A stretch of 39,398 nucleotides of DNA from a virus: the IMG/VR virus record IMGVR_UViG_3300046543_000588, positions 1-39,398 of that record; one strand, 5' to 3'. Every line of letters starts with the position of its first letter. The stretch's first letter is position 1. The translations under genes and the position numbers were made by a program. A model generated the notes under the pieces. That model searched no databases. It was not told the origin of the DNA and worked only from the letters and a program-made list of their open reading frames with translations. Positions 1-8,783 of this stretch are shown here, piece after piece.

Positions 1-1
1 C

Positions 2-313
2 AACGGCCAGCAGGGCTCGGTCACCACCACGGTCACCTCGGCGTCGTCCCCGTACGCGGTCACGGTCCTCGACGAGACCATCTTCGTCGACGCCACCGCA
101 GGCAACGTCACCCTCAATTTGATCAGCGCGGCGTGGACCCCGAACAAGTTCACGATCATCCGCCTCGACGCCTCCGGCAACACCGTCACCGTCGCCGCCG
201 CCTCCGGCGAGCACATCAACGGCGCCACCACCCAGACCATCGTCGGCCAGTACTCCAAGCTCAACCTCACCCCAGCCCGCATCAGCGGCAGCTGGAACTG
301 GTACGAGAAGTAG
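2..313 (+). CDS. C-terminal part of a virion beta-domain protein (5' end outside window)
   Basis: The reading frame is open from the first bases and ends at TAG 311-313, giving 103 residues without a start. The sequence is rich in Thr, Val, Ala and Asn. It has the pattern I know from C-terminal modules of phage fibre and appendage proteins: a 'VDATAGNVTLNL' strand, then 'IIRLDASGNTVTVAA', then 'INGATTQTI', ending 'SGSWNWYEK'. I infer a structural protein, perhaps a head or tail fibre. It lies 13 bases before the small terminase gene, away from the main receptor-binding cluster at 18-26 kb. The exact role is unknown because the N-terminal part is missing. Confidence 0.6.
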   Translation, partial: NGQQGSVTTTVTSASSPYAVTVLDETIFVDATAGNVTLNLISAAWTPNKFTIIRLDASGNTVTVAAASGEHINGATTQTIVGQYSKLNLTPARISGSWNWYEK

Positions 314-326
314 ACGGGGGGATCAC

Positions 327-863
327 ATGGCCCGCCTGAACCGCGGCGAGATGGCGAAGGTCGCCGACCGCCGCGCCAAGCTCGTCGAGTACCGGCGCCG
401 CAAAGTCCCCTACGTGGACTTCTACGAGGAGCTCGGCTACAAGACGGTCCACGACGCCACCAAAGACTTCTCCCGAGTCCTCCAGCAGTCCGTAGCCCGG
501 CAGGACACCGCCGTCGAGGTCTACCGCGAGGAACAGCTCATGGAGCTGGAGTACCTCGCCGAAGAGATCCACAAGATCTTCCGGGGCGAGCACTTCCATG
601 TGTCTGCCAGCGGGCGCATCGCGGAGCACCCAATCACCGGCGAACCGCTCCTGGACCGCGGCCCGAACCTCGCCGCCGCCGACCGCCTCCTGAAGATCGC
701 AGCCCAGGTAGCGAAGCTCCGAGGCATGGACTCGCCGACGCGCCTGGAGGGGGTGTTCACGATCGATGCCCTCAACCAAGCCATCATCGACGCTGAACAG
801 CAGCTCGCCGCTCTTGAGCACGAAGCTGCAGAAGCTGAGAGAACTGCGGGACCTGCAGACTAG
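327..863 (+). CDS. putative terminase small subunit
   Basis: A 178-residue, charged, mostly helical protein directly before the large terminase, the usual place for the DNA-recognition subunit that selects the packaging site and passes it to the motor. The N-terminal stretch (about residues 1-60; lysine- and arginine-rich, with 'YRRRKVPYVDFYEELGY') would fit a helix-turn-helix. The C-terminal third is a probable coiled coil (AIIDAEQQLAALEHEAAEAE). ATG 327 follows GGGGGG at 315-320. The 3' end overlaps the proposed large terminase start by 98 bases. The call rests mainly on position and size; I see no diagnostic motif. Confidence 0.6.
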   Translation: MARLNRGEMAKVADRRAKLVEYRRRKVPYVDFYEELGYKTVHDATKDFSRVLQQSVARQDTAVEVYREEQLMELEYLAEEIHKIFRGEHFHVSASGRIAEHPITGEPLLDRGPNLAAADRLLKIAAQVAKLRGMDSPTRLEGVFTIDALNQAIIDAEQQLAALEHEAAEAERTAGPAD

Positions 864-2466
864 GGCCGAGGAGCTCCGCGCAGCACGGCGGGCCCGCGGC
901 CCCAAGTGGGAGACCCCGGGCGATCTGGCCACGCTGGTCGACAGCGACACCGTCCAGACCCCCGCACTGGACCTGATCGACCGCGAGATCATGCGCGCCT
1001 ACACCACCCCAGGCGCACGCCTGATCGTCTCCATGCCGCCACAGGAGGGCAAGAGCCGCCGCGTCACTCAGACCGGTACCCTCTACGCGCTCACCAAGAA
1101 CACCGAGCGCCGCATGGGCATCGCCTCTTACTCGCAGTCCCTCGCCGAGACCTTCGGCCGCGAGATTCGGAACTGGATCAGCAACAACGACGGCGACGAG
1201 GGCACCTTCGACATCGGCCTGCAGATCGCCCGCGACTACGGCTCCGCGAAGCGCTGGCAGCTCGCCGGCCACCGCGGCGGTGTCGTGTGCGTCGGTATCG
1301 GCTCCGGACTGACCGGTCGCCCGCTGGACGCCCTGGTCGTCGATGACCCGTTCTCCGACAAGGAGCAGGCCGACTCGGCGTACTACCGCGACCGGGTGTG
1401 GGGCTGGTGGCAGTCCGTCGGCTCCACTCGGCTGGCTCCTGGAGCCCCCGTCATTGTGATCATGACACGCTGGCACGAGGACGATTTCGCCGGACGTCTC
1501 CTAGCTGCGGAGGACGGCCACCGATGGCGGGTCGTCAACATCCCTGCCCTTGCGGACCACGACCCGGCGAAGGGGGAGACGGACCCGCTCGGGCGGGAAC
1601 CCGGCGAATGGCTGACCTCCGCCCGCGGCCGAACTCCCGCCGAGTGGGAAGCGATCCGCATCACTGCTGGCACCCGGGTCTTCAACGCCCTCTACCAGGG
1701 CCGCCCATCGCCCGATACAGGCAACGTGTGGCAGCGGCCCTGGTGGCGCCGCTACTCGACGCCGCTGTGGTCGCAGCACCCCGAGCATCCCGACGCCTAC
1801 ACCGTCCCCGAAGTCGACCAGCTCATCATGTCGTGGGACATGGCGTTCAAGGACACCAAGAGCAGCGACTACGTCGTCGGCCAGGTCTGGGCCCGGCGCG
1901 GCGCGAGCGTGTACCTGCTGGACCAGGTCCGCAAGCGTCTCACCTTCACCGAGACGCTCACGGTCTTCAAGACCCTCACGGCCCGCTGGCCCGAAGCGAC
2001 CGCGAAACTCGTCGAGGACAAGGCCAACGGCACCGCCGTGATCGACACCCTGAAGTCGAAGATCCCCGGCATCGTGCCCGTCACGCCAACCGAGTCGAAG
2101 TACGCGCGAGCGAACGCGGTCTCCCCCTTCCTGGAAGCGGGCAACGTGTTCCTGCCCTCCTCGGAGGTCGCCTTGTTCGACCCCGACGAACTGGTCGACG
2201 AGGCCGCCGGCTTCCCGAACAGTGCGCACGACGACCAGGTCGACGCCACCAGCCAAGCCCTGGCTCAGTTGCTCCTCGACGGATCCGGCGCGCAGGCCTG
2301 GATCGACTTCGCCCGCCGCAAGGCCGAGGCCGTCGTCCACAGCGCTGCAACCGAAGAGCCAGGCGCCGACACGTCGGTCACTCCCGGGCCGAAACCCGCC
2401 CCGCTGGATCCGGTGGCGGCACGCCAAGCCGCACGCAACGCAGCGCACCGAGCCCACAACCGATAA
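766..2466 (+). CDS. terL: terminase large subunit (packaging ATPase/nuclease)
   Basis: The motor that pumps DNA into the prohead and cuts it. The ATPase half has a Walker A-like loop SMPPQEGKSRR (K96) and a Walker B LVVDDPF around D193-D194. The nuclease half has RNase H-fold acidic positions in SWDMAFK (D358), VEDKANG (D418) and HDDQVDA (D489-D493). The length of 566 residues is normal. The start is uncertain: ATG 766 lies inside the small terminase gene but has GGAGGGGG at 746-753, while an in-frame TTG at 814 has no clear ribosome binding site. The C-terminal 50 residues are a low-complexity Ala/Pro/Arg tail. The family assignment is secure; whether packaging is headful or cos cannot be told from this window. 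Confidence 0.95.
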   Translation: MPSTKPSSTLNSSSPLLSTKLQKLRELRDLQTRAEELRAARRARGPKWETPGDLATLVDSDTVQTPALDLIDREIMRAYTTPGARLIVSMPPQEGKSRRVTQTGTLYALTKNTERRMGIASYSQSLAETFGREIRNWISNNDGDEGTFDIGLQIARDYGSAKRWQLAGHRGGVVCVGIGSGLTGRPLDALVVDDPFSDKEQADSAYYRDRVWGWWQSVGSTRLAPGAPVIVIMTRWHEDDFAGRLLAAEDGHRWRVVNIPALADHDPAKGETDPLGREPGEWLTSARGRTPAEWEAIRITAGTRVFNALYQGRPSPDTGNVWQRPWWRRYSTPLWSQHPEHPDAYTVPEVDQLIMSWDMAFKDTKSSDYVVGQVWARRGASVYLLDQVRKRLTFTETLTVFKTLTARWPEATAKLVEDKANGTAVIDTLKSKIPGIVPVTPTESKYARANAVSPFLEAGNVFLPSSEVALFDPDELVDEAAGFPNSAHDDQVDATSQALAQLLLDGSGAQAWIDFARRKAEAVVHSAATEEPGADTSVTPGPKPAPLDPVAARQAARNAAHRAHNR

Positions 2467-2484
2467 CCGCGTGAGGGGGTCCCG

Positions 2485-4905
2485 GTGCCCGACCCCCGCC
2501 GCCTGGCCAAGACCTACGGCACGAACGTCCCCGCCTCCATCACGGCAGGCGAGATCGCGTCGCAGATGACGCCCGCGTCGCCGTTCTCGCCCGGCGAGCC
2601 CCTGGGCCCCTACGACGGCTACTCGCGCACCCCCCGGTCGCAGAACTATGTGACCGGCTACAACATCGCGACCAGGCCGCGCACGCACGAGCGCGTCGCG
2701 TTCGACACCCTTCGCGGCCTCGTCGAGTCCTACGACGTCGCCCAGATGTGCATCTGGCACCGCATCGACTCGATCCGGTCCCTCGACTGGAACCTCGTCG
2801 CGAAGTCCGGCTACGGCGGCGACATCACCGACGCGATCCCCGTCGCCATGGCCGCGCTCGCCAAGCCCGACCGGCAGCAGCCGTTCAGCGCCTGGCTCGC
2901 GGCGTGGCTGTACGACATCCTCGCCTACGACGCCGGCGCCCTCTACCGGCTCCGCAACCGCGGCGGCCGGGCGATCGGCCTGCGCGTCGTCGACGGCACC
3001 ACCATCGCCCCGCTCCTGGACTACTGGGGCAACATCCCCGAGGTCCCCGCGCCGGCCTACGTCCAGTACGTCAACGGCCTGCCGTGGGATCAGCTGACCC
3101 GCGACGACCTGATCTACCAGCCGTTCCGGAAGCGCGCCAACTCGCCTTATGGGACGGCGCCGCTGGAGACGATCCTCCTCAACGCCAACACCGACCTGCG
3201 GTTCCAGGCGTACTTCCTGCAGCGCTTCACCGAGGGCAACATTCCGCAGGCGTTCGCCACCGCCCCGGAGGAGTGGACCCCGCAGCAGATCGAGCAGTTC
3301 CAGGAGACGTGGGACGCGTGGCTGCTCGGCGACCAGGCCGCGAAGGCGCAGATCAAGTGGATGCCGGGCGGCAGCAAGGTCGCCTGGTCCAACGAGAAGG
3401 ACTTCCAGGACCACTTCTCGCTGTTCCTGATGCGGAAGACGTGCGCCGCGTTCCATGTCGTACCCAGCGACATGGGCTTCACCGAGTCCGTCAACCGCAG
3501 TTCGGGCGAGTCTCAGGCCGACGTACAGCACCGCATCGGTGACCTGCCGCTGCTGCGCTATGTCCAGCACATCCTGTCCGGGTTCCTACAGGAAGACCTC
3601 GGGCTGCCGCTGGACTTCGCGTTCGACCTCGGCGAGGAACAGGCCGACCGACTCGAGCAGGCCCAGGCCGACAAGATCTACCTGGAGCTCGGCGTCATCG
3701 GCGCCTCCGACATCCGCGAGATGCGCTACGGCCTGCCCGAGCCTGACGGCCAGCCCATCCCCCGCTTCATCTTCACGACCCACGCGGGGCCGATCCCCCT
3801 TGCGTCGCTGCTTTCTGTCGCCGGGGAGATCGACCCGTCTACGGCGGCCCCCGAGCCGGGTGCGCCGCTGCCCCACAGTGTGTTCGCCGGCGTCGAGGGC
3901 GTCACGCCGACGCCGCCGATCAAGGGCGAGCCGCTGGCGGAGCAGATCTACGGCCTGCAGGCGATGCCCGACGCGCCGCCGCCTCAGCCCGTCGCCCAGG
4001 CCCCCGGGGCCGAGGTGGCCAAGGACGGCGCGCCGACGGCGGGGATCACTGCGGAGACGGGGATCACGTCCTACGACCTCGTCGGCCACGACCAGGACGA
4101 CGAAGAAGAGGACCGGGAGCACCTCGCCAAGGCTGAACTGTCGGCGTTCCGCTCCTTCCGCAAAGCACGCCAGAAGGCCGGGAAGTGGCGGGACTTCCAG
4201 TTCCGCGCCATCGACCCGGTCCGCGGCCGTCGCCTGAACCAGCACGGTCGTCTCGCCGTCAGGAAGGCCGCGGGCGAGGTGTCCGTGGCCGGTCTCGCGG
4301 TGCAGGCGGCCGACACCGGCCGGGTCCTGATGCTGCAGCGCTGCCTCGACCCCGAGGATCCGGCGGGCGGCATGTGGGAGTTCCCCGGCGGCCATCTGGA
4401 GGGCGACGAGTCGCCACTCATGGGCGCGTGGCGGGAGTGGGCCGAGGAGACCGGCTGCATCCCGCCTCCCGGCCAGCAGACCGGAATCTGGGTCAGCCCG
4501 AACGGCGTCTACCAGGGCATCGTGTGGCAAGTCCCGTCCGAGTCTTGCGTGCCACTCACCGGCCGGGATCAGATCTCCAACCCGGACGACCCCGACGGCG
4601 ACCAGGTCGAGGCCATCGCCTGGTGGGACCCCGCACTGCTCGCCGGGAACCCGGCCGTCCGCGCGGAGCTCCTCGCCGACCTGGAACTCGTCCTCGCCGC
4701 CCTCGGTGTCGAGAACGTAGAGAAGGCGGCCAAGACCCGACGCCGCTGGATCACGGACGGCGTCAACGCCTGCGACGCCTGCGCTGGCAACGCAGCCGCA
4801 GGCCCGATCACCACAGGCAAGAAGTTCCCCAGCGGCGACACCGCGCCGCCCGCCCACCCGCACTGCGGATGCCACCTGGACACCGAGGGAGGCGCGCATG
4901 GCTGA
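2485..4905 (+). CDS. portal protein fused to a Nudix hydrolase domain and a MuF-like C-terminal tail
   Basis: An 806-residue protein starting at GTG 2485 (GAGGGGG upstream). Residues about 30-430 look like a phage portal (DNA channel at the capsid vertex), including the stretch 'RDDLIYQPF' and a helical stem. Residues about 540-580 (FRKARQKAGKWRDFQF) resemble the helical part before MuF domains. Residues about 590-745 form a Nudix domain with a complete Nudix box, G636-x5-E642-x7-R650-E651-W-A-E654-E655-T-G657-C658, preceded by MWEFPGG. The C-terminus has CDACA (C763, C766) and PPAHPHCGC (C794, C796), the cysteine signature common at the end of MuF head-morphogenesis proteins. The order portal, Nudix, MuF tail in a single frame is unusual. 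XkdF-like protease follows with a short overlap. The Nudix substrate is unknown. Confidence 0.88.
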   Translation: MPDPRRLAKTYGTNVPASITAGEIASQMTPASPFSPGEPLGPYDGYSRTPRSQNYVTGYNIATRPRTHERVAFDTLRGLVESYDVAQMCIWHRIDSIRSLDWNLVAKSGYGGDITDAIPVAMAALAKPDRQQPFSAWLAAWLYDILAYDAGALYRLRNRGGRAIGLRVVDGTTIAPLLDYWGNIPEVPAPAYVQYVNGLPWDQLTRDDLIYQPFRKRANSPYGTAPLETILLNANTDLRFQAYFLQRFTEGNIPQAFATAPEEWTPQQIEQFQETWDAWLLGDQAAKAQIKWMPGGSKVAWSNEKDFQDHFSLFLMRKTCAAFHVVPSDMGFTESVNRSSGESQADVQHRIGDLPLLRYVQHILSGFLQEDLGLPLDFAFDLGEEQADRLEQAQADKIYLELGVIGASDIREMRYGLPEPDGQPIPRFIFTTHAGPIPLASLLSVAGEIDPSTAAPEPGAPLPHSVFAGVEGVTPTPPIKGEPLAEQIYGLQAMPDAPPPQPVAQAPGAEVAKDGAPTAGITAETGITSYDLVGHDQDDEEEDREHLAKAELSAFRSFRKARQKAGKWRDFQFRAIDPVRGRRLNQHGRLAVRKAAGEVSVAGLAVQAADTGRVLMLQRCLDPEDPAGGMWEFPGGHLEGDESPLMGAWREWAEETGCIPPPGQQTGIWVSPNGVYQGIVWQVPSESCVPLTGRDQISNPDDPDGDQVEAIAWWDPALLAGNPAVRAELLADLELVLAALGVENVEKAAKTRRRWITDGVNACDACAGNAAAGPITTGKKFPSGDTAPPAHPHCGCHLDTEGGAHG

Positions 4906-5281
4906 CGAGCAGCGGTACGTGCTCGGCATCGCCTACCAGGCTGGCCCCGATCCGCGGATCGCCCGCGGCGCTGACGGCGGCCGGGACTTCTTCTCCGAGG
5001 CCGAACTGGAGAAAGCCGCCTGGGGGTTCCTCCAGAAGGGCGCCCAGGTCGGCTTGTTCCACGGCCCGGACTCAACGGTTGGTGCCGCAACGGTCGTCGA
5101 GTCGTACATCTGGCGTGGCGAACCGTGGGACCTCGGCGACGGAACCGTCGTCCGGAAGGGCGACTGGCTCATCGGGGCGATCCTCGACGAACGCGCCTGG
5201 GAGCTCTACAAGTCCGGCCGGGTCACCGGCTTCTCGCCGCAGGGCATGGCGCGGCGCCTCACACGACGGAGCACCGAATGA
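4898..5281 (+). CDS. XkdF-like putative prohead serine protease domain protein
   Basis: 127 residues from ATG 4898, overlapping the portal fusion by 8 bases (GGAGGCGCGC upstream). The pattern 'EAELEKAAWGFLQKGAQVGLFH', 'VVESYIWRGEPW', 'KGDWLIGAILDERAWELYKSGRVTGFS' and 'GMARR' is that of XkdF family proteins. These are annotated as putative phage serine proteases and sit between portal/MuF and scaffold genes in many actinobacterial phages. The probable role is prohead maturation, cutting scaffold and possibly other head proteins. The family knowledge is from memory; no catalytic triad is proven here. Its stop overlaps the scaffold start as ATGA, so translation is probably coupled. Confidence 0.8.
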   Translation: MADEQRYVLGIAYQAGPDPRIARGADGGRDFFSEAELEKAAWGFLQKGAQVGLFHGPDSTVGAATVVESYIWRGEPWDLGDGTVVRKGDWLIGAILDERAWELYKSGRVTGFSPQGMARRLTRRSTE

Positions 5282-7092
5282 CCTCACCCATTGAGGACGA
5301 GTTCACCGAGCTCGTCGACGCCGACATCCCGCGCGTGGACCTGGTGGACAAGGCGGCCAACGGCACCCGCTTCTTGATCGCCAAGGCGCAGGGGGCCCCC
5401 GGCCTGCTCTCCCCGGAGCTCGTTCGGAGCCTCATCGGCAAGCAGGCCGCCGAACCCGAGCCCCCGCGGGAGGAGACCGTGACGATGACCGGCAGCCCCG
5501 CTGCGATCTTCAAGCTCATCCACGAGGCGGCTGTCGCCAAGGCGAAGTACGACGCGGACGACCTGCGCCGAATGGCCGCCTCAGGCGCCGCCATGGACGA
5601 CGAGTCCTACCCGATCGCCGACAAGGAAGACCTCACCCGGGCCATCCGCGCTGTCGGCCGCGGCGGCGCCGACCACGATGCGATCCGACGCCACGTCATC
5701 GCCCGAGCCAAGGCCCTCGGCGCCAAGTCCGAGATCCCGGACAACTGGAACGCCGACGGGTCGCTCAAGGGCGACGTCGCGAAGGAGATGGACATGGACG
5801 ACGACGCTCTCGACCCGACGATGATGCTGGCCGAGACCGCGGGCGACGCGCCTGGCATGGACACCGACCCCGGCTCGCCTGCCTGGGAAGAGGTCGACGC
5901 CGCGACCGCCCGCAAGTGGACCAGCATCCTCGCCCGCGCCAAGGCCGCCGTCGACATGCTCGCCCAGCGGGAGATGCTCGAAGCCGCCGCCGGCGACGAA
6001 GGCGACATGGAGCACGCCTTCGACCTTCAGGACGCGTGCTGCGCCCTCGACTACGCCATCAGCGTCCTCGCCCCGTTCGCGGTTGCCGAGCAGGCCGAAG
6101 CGGACTGCGCCGAGGACATGCAGATGGTCGGCAAGGCCCTCCACGACTTCGACGCCGGACAGCTCGACACCATCGAGGCCCTCAGTTCCATCGCGAAGGC
6201 CGGACGCGTCCTGTCCGCAGGCAACGAAGCCGCGATCCGCGGCGCCGTCGAGTCCCTCCAGAAGGTCCTCGCGTCGCTGCCGCAGGCGCCCACCACCGAC
6301 GAGGTCGCGAAGACGGCCAACGAGGAGCCCGACATGCCGACCCCCACCGTCTCCGCCGACGTCACCGCCGACGCAGGCATGGAGCCCGCCATGGGCACCC
6401 AGCAGGCCGACCCGAAGCCCGTCGCCGGGCAGGTCGTGTCCGACGTCGAGAAGGCCGACGGCGACAAGCCGGAGATGGTCGCCGTGTTCAACGCCAACGG
6501 GAAGCTCGTCGGCATCGTCGACCCCTCCAAGATCACCATGGTGTCCGGTGCGTCCGCCGACGAAGACGACACCAGCGACGACACCCCCGCCGAGCCCACC
6601 GAGGCCCCGGCCCCCGAAACCACCGACCTCCAGCCGGAACCCCCCGCCGAGGCCGGAACCCCCGCCGACGCCGTCCCCGACGACGAGGCCATCACCAAGA
6701 CCACCAACAGCGACACGGAGATGTTCAAGAGCAGCCTCCTCGCCGCGGTCGAAAGCGCCTTCACCGAGCACAGCGCCAACCAGAACACCGTCCTCACCAA
6801 GCAAGCCGAGGCAGTCCTGGAACTGGCGGACCTCGTCAAGACGCTGCAGGGCCGCATCGGGACGCTGGAGGAGCAGCCCGCCCAGCCCAAGGTGTTCACC
6901 AACGGAGCCCAGCCCCCGCGCGACCTGCGCGGCATGGACCGAGGCACTGGCAACCAGATCGATGTCGCCAAGGCCCGCGTGCAGAAGGCCGCCCTCTACC
7001 AGGCAGCCGACGCAACCGAGCAGAACCGCATCGCCCAGGACATGCAGGCCAGCGCCATCGACGCGCTCCAGGCGATCCACCAGCGGCGCTAG
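5278..7092 (+). CDS. scaffold / capsid assembly protein with DUF6582-like segment
   Basis: 604 residues from ATG 5278, which shares ATGA with the end of the protease gene. I chose this start over an in-frame upstream ATG at 5125 because coupling and sequence character begin here. The N-terminus 'VDLVDKAANGTRFLIAK' is the extension typical of proteins paired with XkdF. Around residues 100-160, 'DDESYPIADKEDLTRAIRAVGR' followed by 'RRHVIARAKALGA' resembles the DUF6582 motif of phage head proteins. The rest is strongly acidic, Ala/Pro/Asp/Glu-rich and helical. The C-terminal part has a predicted coiled coil and may bind the capsid protein. It is probably cut and removed during maturation, which is inferred from family context. 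Confidence 0.75.
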   Translation: MTSPIEDEFTELVDADIPRVDLVDKAANGTRFLIAKAQGAPGLLSPELVRSLIGKQAAEPEPPREETVTMTGSPAAIFKLIHEAAVAKAKYDADDLRRMAASGAAMDDESYPIADKEDLTRAIRAVGRGGADHDAIRRHVIARAKALGAKSEIPDNWNADGSLKGDVAKEMDMDDDALDPTMMLAETAGDAPGMDTDPGSPAWEEVDAATARKWTSILARAKAAVDMLAQREMLEAAAGDEGDMEHAFDLQDACCALDYAISVLAPFAVAEQAEADCAEDMQMVGKALHDFDAGQLDTIEALSSIAKAGRVLSAGNEAAIRGAVESLQKVLASLPQAPTTDEVAKTANEEPDMPTPTVSADVTADAGMEPAMGTQQADPKPVAGQVVSDVEKADGDKPEMVAVFNANGKLVGIVDPSKITMVSGASADEDDTSDDTPAEPTEAPAPETTDLQPEPPAEAGTPADAVPDDEAITKTTNSDTEMFKSSLLAAVESAFTEHSANQNTVLTKQAEAVLELADLVKTLQGRIGTLEEQPAQPKVFTNGAQPPRDLRGMDRGTGNQIDVAKARVQKAALYQAADATEQNRIAQDMQASAIDALQAIHQRR

Positions 7093-7114
7093 CCGCCCCA
7101 ACAGCCCGAAACCC

Positions 7115-7150
7115 AGCCCCCGAGAAGCGCCAAGCGCCCGGGGGCTTTCC
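7115..7150 (+). terminator. hairpin terminator between scaffold and capsid genes
   Basis: AGCCCCCG (7115-7122) pairs with CGGGGGCT (7139-7146) around a 16-base loop and is followed by TTTCC. It lies 23 bases after the scaffold stop and 25 before the capsid start. It may be partial, setting the scaffold-to-capsid transcript ratio. Confidence 0.65.
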
Positions 7151-7170
7151 CATGCCCAGGAGGCAACCCC

Positions 7171-8670
7171 ATGAGCGCACCGCTCGCCAACGTCACCGAG
7201 GAAACCCTCGGCGCCATCATGAAGGCCCAGACCACCGGCATCCTCGAATCGACCGGGATCTACAGCTACGACCTCTCCGAGCTCGTCTCCCTGATCCCCG
7301 TCGTCACGCCGTTCCGCGACCATGTCTCCCGCAAGCAGAGCCCGGACGGCAACCCGTTCGCCGTGTGGCGCGCCATCATGAACCTCACCAACAGCCAGCC
7401 CGACCCCTCCATGGGCTTCGACTACGCCGCCAACGAAGTCCAGATGCTGGAGCAGGACTTCCAGGCCCGCTACAAGCCCACCGGGTTCGCCGGCCTCGTC
7501 ACCCAGGACGCGTTCGACCTCGCCAAGGGCTACGGCGACCCGTACGCCATCCAGACGTTCCAGACCCTCAACCAGGTCCTCATCGGCGACGACCGCAAGC
7601 TGATGGGCGCCCAGTCCTTCGCGCTCGCCGCCCCGGCCGCCCCCGTCGTCACCCAGCACGCCACCGGCGGCACCATCGGCGCCGTGTCGCTGTACGTGGG
7701 CGTCGCCGCGCGCACCGGCTCCGGCTACTACTACGGGTCCGGCAACAGCCAGGGCACCAGCAGCCTCGTCTCCACGTTCGGCTCGGGGTCGGCGAACTCC
7801 GTCACCGCGACCGTCACCGCCGTCCGCGGTGCCGTCTGCTACGACTGGTTCTACAGCGCCAACGGCTCGACGTGGTTCTACTACACGACCACCACCACCA
7901 ACACCGTGACGGTCACCAAGACCATCACCTCCAACCAGGCGCTTCCGTCCGGGAATGCCGTGCCCGACCTTTCCACCTCGTGGAAGGGCACCGCGAATGC
8001 GGTCCCGACCATCAACACCGCGGCGGACAACGGCTCCGCCAACGCCAACGACTACGACGGATTCCTCGCGTCGCTGTCCGGCGACTACAACGGCACCGGC
8101 CAGTGGGGCACCCCCGGCACCGGCACCGCCAACCCGTCGATCTTCAACAGCCTCGACGGCGCCGCGCTGACCCTCACTGGCGGCACCGTCAACGAGATCG
8201 AGAACGACATCTTCCTTCCCCTGTGGAACCAGGTGAAGTGCTCCCCGACCGCGCTCATGATGAACGCGGCTCAGGCGCAGGAGATCGCGAACCTCGTCCT
8301 GGGCACCTCCGCCGCGACCACGTTCCTCAACACCGACGCCTCCGGCCGTATCAGCACCACCGCCGGTGGCCGCGTCGGCGAGATCGTCAACGCCCCCGCC
8401 GGTGGCGTGACCGTCCCCATCGAGGTCCACGTCTCCCTGCCGCCCGGCACCATCATCGCCCGCACCGACCGCGTCCCCTTCCCGCAGGCCAACATCTCCA
8501 GCGTGCTGGAGTACCGGGCCCTGCGAGACACCGCGCAGTTCGACTACGGCATCAGCCGCGTCGCCAACACCCTCGGCGGCGGCCCGAGGCGCGAATTCGA
8601 GATCCGAAGCGTCGGGGCCTTTTTGAATCGCGCCCCGGTCGCCATGGCGGTTCTCGGCAACGTGGCCTAG
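7171..8670 (+). CDS. major capsid protein (HK97-like) with inserted Ig/Fn3-like domain
   Basis: 499 residues from ATG 7171, with AGGAGG at 7158-7163. Position after scaffold, the absence of membrane segments and the sequence style ('SLIPVVTPFRDHVSRK', 'YKPTGFAGLVTQDAFDLA', 'ALMMNAAQAQEI', 'IIARTDRVPFPQANISSVLEYR') fit the HK97-fold shell protein. Between about residues 150 and 255 there is a Ser/Thr/Gly/Tyr-rich stretch starting 'APAAPVVTQHATGG' and containing 'VCYDWFYSANGSTWFYY', which reads like an inserted immunoglobulin or fibronectin-type domain. Such insertions usually project from the capsid surface. A hairpin follows the stop. Confidence 0.88.
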   Translation: MSAPLANVTEETLGAIMKAQTTGILESTGIYSYDLSELVSLIPVVTPFRDHVSRKQSPDGNPFAVWRAIMNLTNSQPDPSMGFDYAANEVQMLEQDFQARYKPTGFAGLVTQDAFDLAKGYGDPYAIQTFQTLNQVLIGDDRKLMGAQSFALAAPAAPVVTQHATGGTIGAVSLYVGVAARTGSGYYYGSGNSQGTSSLVSTFGSGSANSVTATVTAVRGAVCYDWFYSANGSTWFYYTTTTTNTVTVTKTITSNQALPSGNAVPDLSTSWKGTANAVPTINTAADNGSANANDYDGFLASLSGDYNGTGQWGTPGTGTANPSIFNSLDGAALTLTGGTVNEIENDIFLPLWNQVKCSPTALMMNAAQAQEIANLVLGTSAATTFLNTDASGRISTTAGGRVGEIVNAPAGGVTVPIEVHVSLPPGTIIARTDRVPFPQANISSVLEYRALRDTAQFDYGISRVANTLGGGPRREFEIRSVGAFLNRAPVAMAVLGNVA

Positions 8671-8687
8671 CTCTGGCCTGCACCACC

Positions 8688-8720
8688 CGAAGGCCGAGGG
8701 CTTCCCGCTCTCGGCCTTCG
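8688..8720 (+). terminator. hairpin after the capsid gene
   Basis: A perfect 11-bp inverted repeat, CGAAGGCCGAG (8688-8698) and CTCGGCCTTCG (8710-8720), with an 11-base loop and no U tract. A second small hairpin, GAGGCC (8749-8754) with GGCCTC (8759-8764), followed by CTTTCT, lies just downstream. They probably lower transcription past the highly expressed capsid gene. Confidence 0.6.
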
Positions 8721-8783
8721 CCATGCCCAGCCCGTGCGTGATCCCTTTGAGGCCGTGGGGCCTCCTTTCTGTGGAGGCTTCTT

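Noticed and set aside
5125-5277. Upstream start for the scaffold gene
   Set aside because: The extra 51 residues are Arg-rich shadow of the protease gene. ATG 5278 is coupled by ATGA and begins the recognisable scaffold N-terminus.
5581-8724. Very long minus-strand open frame (over 1000 codons) opposite the scaffold and capsid genes
   Set aside because: It is the high-GC mirror of genuine plus-strand genes. Its product is a Gly/Val/Asp/Arg monotone with no domain pattern, and the plus strand has coupled starts and recognisable proteins.
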